From Icerya purchasi (Eukaryota > Arthropoda > Insecta > Hemiptera > Monophlebidae): a stretch of 64,000 nt of DNA. Position 1 is the first letter of the stretch, and the number at the start of each line of letters is the position of its first letter. Of the stretch, positions 57,223 through 60,200 are shown in pieces. The DNA is taken from assembly GCA_039619475.1 (NCBI GenBank), contig CM077116.1, positions 278,581,258 to 278,645,257 of the forward strand, in the 5' to 3' direction. The position numbers and the translations under genes were made by a program. The notes beneath the pieces are model-generated. The model had not been told where the DNA came from and made no database searches. It saw nothing but the letters and a program-made list of their open reading frames with translations.

Positions 57223-60200
57223 TATTACTCTTAAGAGTAGTATTAATTTGATGGATTTACAAGGTATTCTTGTTGTATCAAAGATCTATAATTTCTTAGA
57301 ACGAAGATTTACAGTCCCCGGGGTACAATCTTGTTACCGGTGAATTTGACTAATAGAAATTTCCTATGTTGACCTAAATCATGCAAGTGTGGCGAGATAT
57401 ACTTATTTCCATACATTATATTTTTCAACCGCAACAATAGACCTTAACTGTTTATATTTCACACTACATCATTTTAAACAAATAAACGAGGTATTTTTCT
57501 TGCAAAGGAAACTACACAATGTTAAATTTTTTCTGGTTATCAGATTAATATTGAAATAACTTTCAAATTTTCACATAACACACTGGAAAAAATATATAAA
57601 CAGCAAATAGTTGAACAACTTTTTTTTTATTAACAGACATTATACTTACACAAACATATTAATTTACGCCCCATCGTTACTAATTTAACTCCTATCGTAG
57701 TTACGATAATGTTATAAACCGGCATATAAGCAGTATAGACAGTCAGTGTCACATTTCTTTTTTTTCCAGACACAAGTTGAAGATTTTTTTTTTTACTATT
57801 ATAATTATATACAATCTTAACATTCATATTAAATAAGTGCATCTGTAAATAACAGAAAAAAAAAACGAATACGCGTGAAGTCATACCCCAGCGAGTGGAA
57901 CTCCTTGCATTACTAATTTAGTCATCGGTATCCAAAACTTGACGAGCTTCTGCATTCACATGTTTGAGTAGACGCTCCTCATGTGCTGCAGCAAACTCGT
58001 GTATAACGTCATCGATGAATTTCATATGTAAATCCTTATGAATGTCTTCATTTCTCGAACACCAATAGACATACACAATAGCGCGTAGAATGATGTTCTG
58101 ACATTTCTGCACAAGATCCCTGTTAGACTTGGAATGAAAGCCCGTATGTCCAAATAGATTTTATAATTTGATTATAAAGCAGTAGTTTGCATTCTACATC
58201 CAGAATAGAACGCCTACCGATCAGCCAGTACAAATCCCATACTCTATTGTGCTTAATTTGCAACACTTTCATTTTTACGTGGACCTTCCATGACATCCGG
58301 ACGTCCAGGTGCATTCCGAGGTATTTAGCAGAATCAGCTTGAGGAACAAGCTGATCGTTAAGATATAATCGATACATACCATCTGCATGTCGAAATGTAT
58401 AAAAAACGTGGACCAACTTCGCTTCATTTAGCTTAATCTTCCAGTCCCTAGTTCACTTTTTAATCAAATTTAAATGCCGTTGAATCTTAGCATTTTCCTC
58501 ACACAGATCAGAACTGACAGCTAATACTGCGGTGTCATCGGCGAATTTTGCTGTAGTTGTGTTATCAAACAATGGTAAATCAGGCGTGTATAGAAGGTAC
58601 ATGAGAGGTACAAGGACACTTCCTTGTGGAACACCGGCTTGTACACTACGAAATTACCTGGCTTCATCATATGCCACCGAAATTCCCTGCTAGTCAAATA
58701 TGACTCAACCAGACGACAAAAATTCCCCGGCAATAGCTGGCCTAATTCAAAGATAAGTCCCTCATGCCACACTTTGTCGAACGTCTGTGCTACATCTAAA
58801 AACGCCACTGAACAATATTTTTTCCCCTCTAATGTTGAATAGATTATTTTAATAACGCGTCTCACTTGATCGATTGTTGAGTGATGCCGTCTGAATCCAA
58901 ACTGATGGAGAAGCAAATTCTCTCCTAAAATCGACAGTTACCTTTTTAATATTCATTTTTTAAATAATTTTGATACAACTAACAAAAACAAGATAGGGTT
59001 ATATGAAGTGACCTCTCTCGCTGGTTTATCAGACTTTTTCAGCATTATTATTTGTGACACTTTGAAAAAAGTTGGCACATACTCCAATTGTATACATACG
59101 TTATATAGATACTTCAAGAGTATGATACTTTTACGCGACAGCTCTTTCAAGATAGCTGGAAAGATCTCGTCTACACCCGGAGCCTTCTTTAGGTTTAAAT
59201 TGTTGTCCATTTCCGTTTCTACTTCAAAAGGAGTAAACCACTTTATCCGCTGATCAGCTTGATATACTGGCGTTGGATCAATATTAGACGTAATATCATC
59301 TTGTTGAAAGGTCCGAGACAAATGTTTTGAAAACAATTCAGCTGTTTCATTATTTCGACGACCCCAATTGTTAAGTTCATCGCGAACAGGTGGAATGTGC
59401 ACGAATGGACGTTTAATTCGACGAGTCGCCTTCCACAGAGAATAATCTCTGTCCGCAAATGGGCTTAAATGCTCGAGGTACTCGGCGAATGTTTTACATT
59501 TGATGTTTTTAATCAACCAACATAGTTAATTGCTGGTCTTTAAGATCAATTCATTTGTCTAATTCTTCACGAAATTTATCCCAGTTTGTATGTCGACTCA
59601 TGAGTGCGTTTTTCTTCTTCTGTATAATTGTGCTAATTGTAAGCATGACTGGGGTATGATCTGAAGACAAGTCAATGGCGTTTTCAGTTGTTATATAATT
59701 TTTGGACAGACCTTTGACAATAAAGAAAACCAAAATATCTGGGTTTTTACGCCGATCCGTAGGCTAGTGCGTTGGTTTTCGATCAGTCACAAAGCAGCAT
59801 TGTGTACCATGTATCGCCCGTAACAACGCCTTACCCTTAGTATGTGCTGGGTTAGAATTTTTATGGTTAACCGGAGACAATCCACACGCTTCATCATATT
59901 TGGCGTTGAAATCCTCATCAATAATAAAACGTTTTCCAACATACTTAATGAAGTGTTCATACTGCTGACGTTTCAGATTATGCTTGGGTGGAAAATATAC
60001 AGCAATCACTTTTAACTCCGCGTTATGTTGCTAACTAATACTGAGGTTGCCCGTGCACATTCCTCACAGTATGCATCATCCAGCTGATATCGTATATTTT
60101 GTTTAATAACAACTACCAATCTAGCAAATCCTCCTCCACTAGTATGCAGAGTATGATATATAACATATTCAAGTATCTTTGGAGAATTCCTGACAGTAAA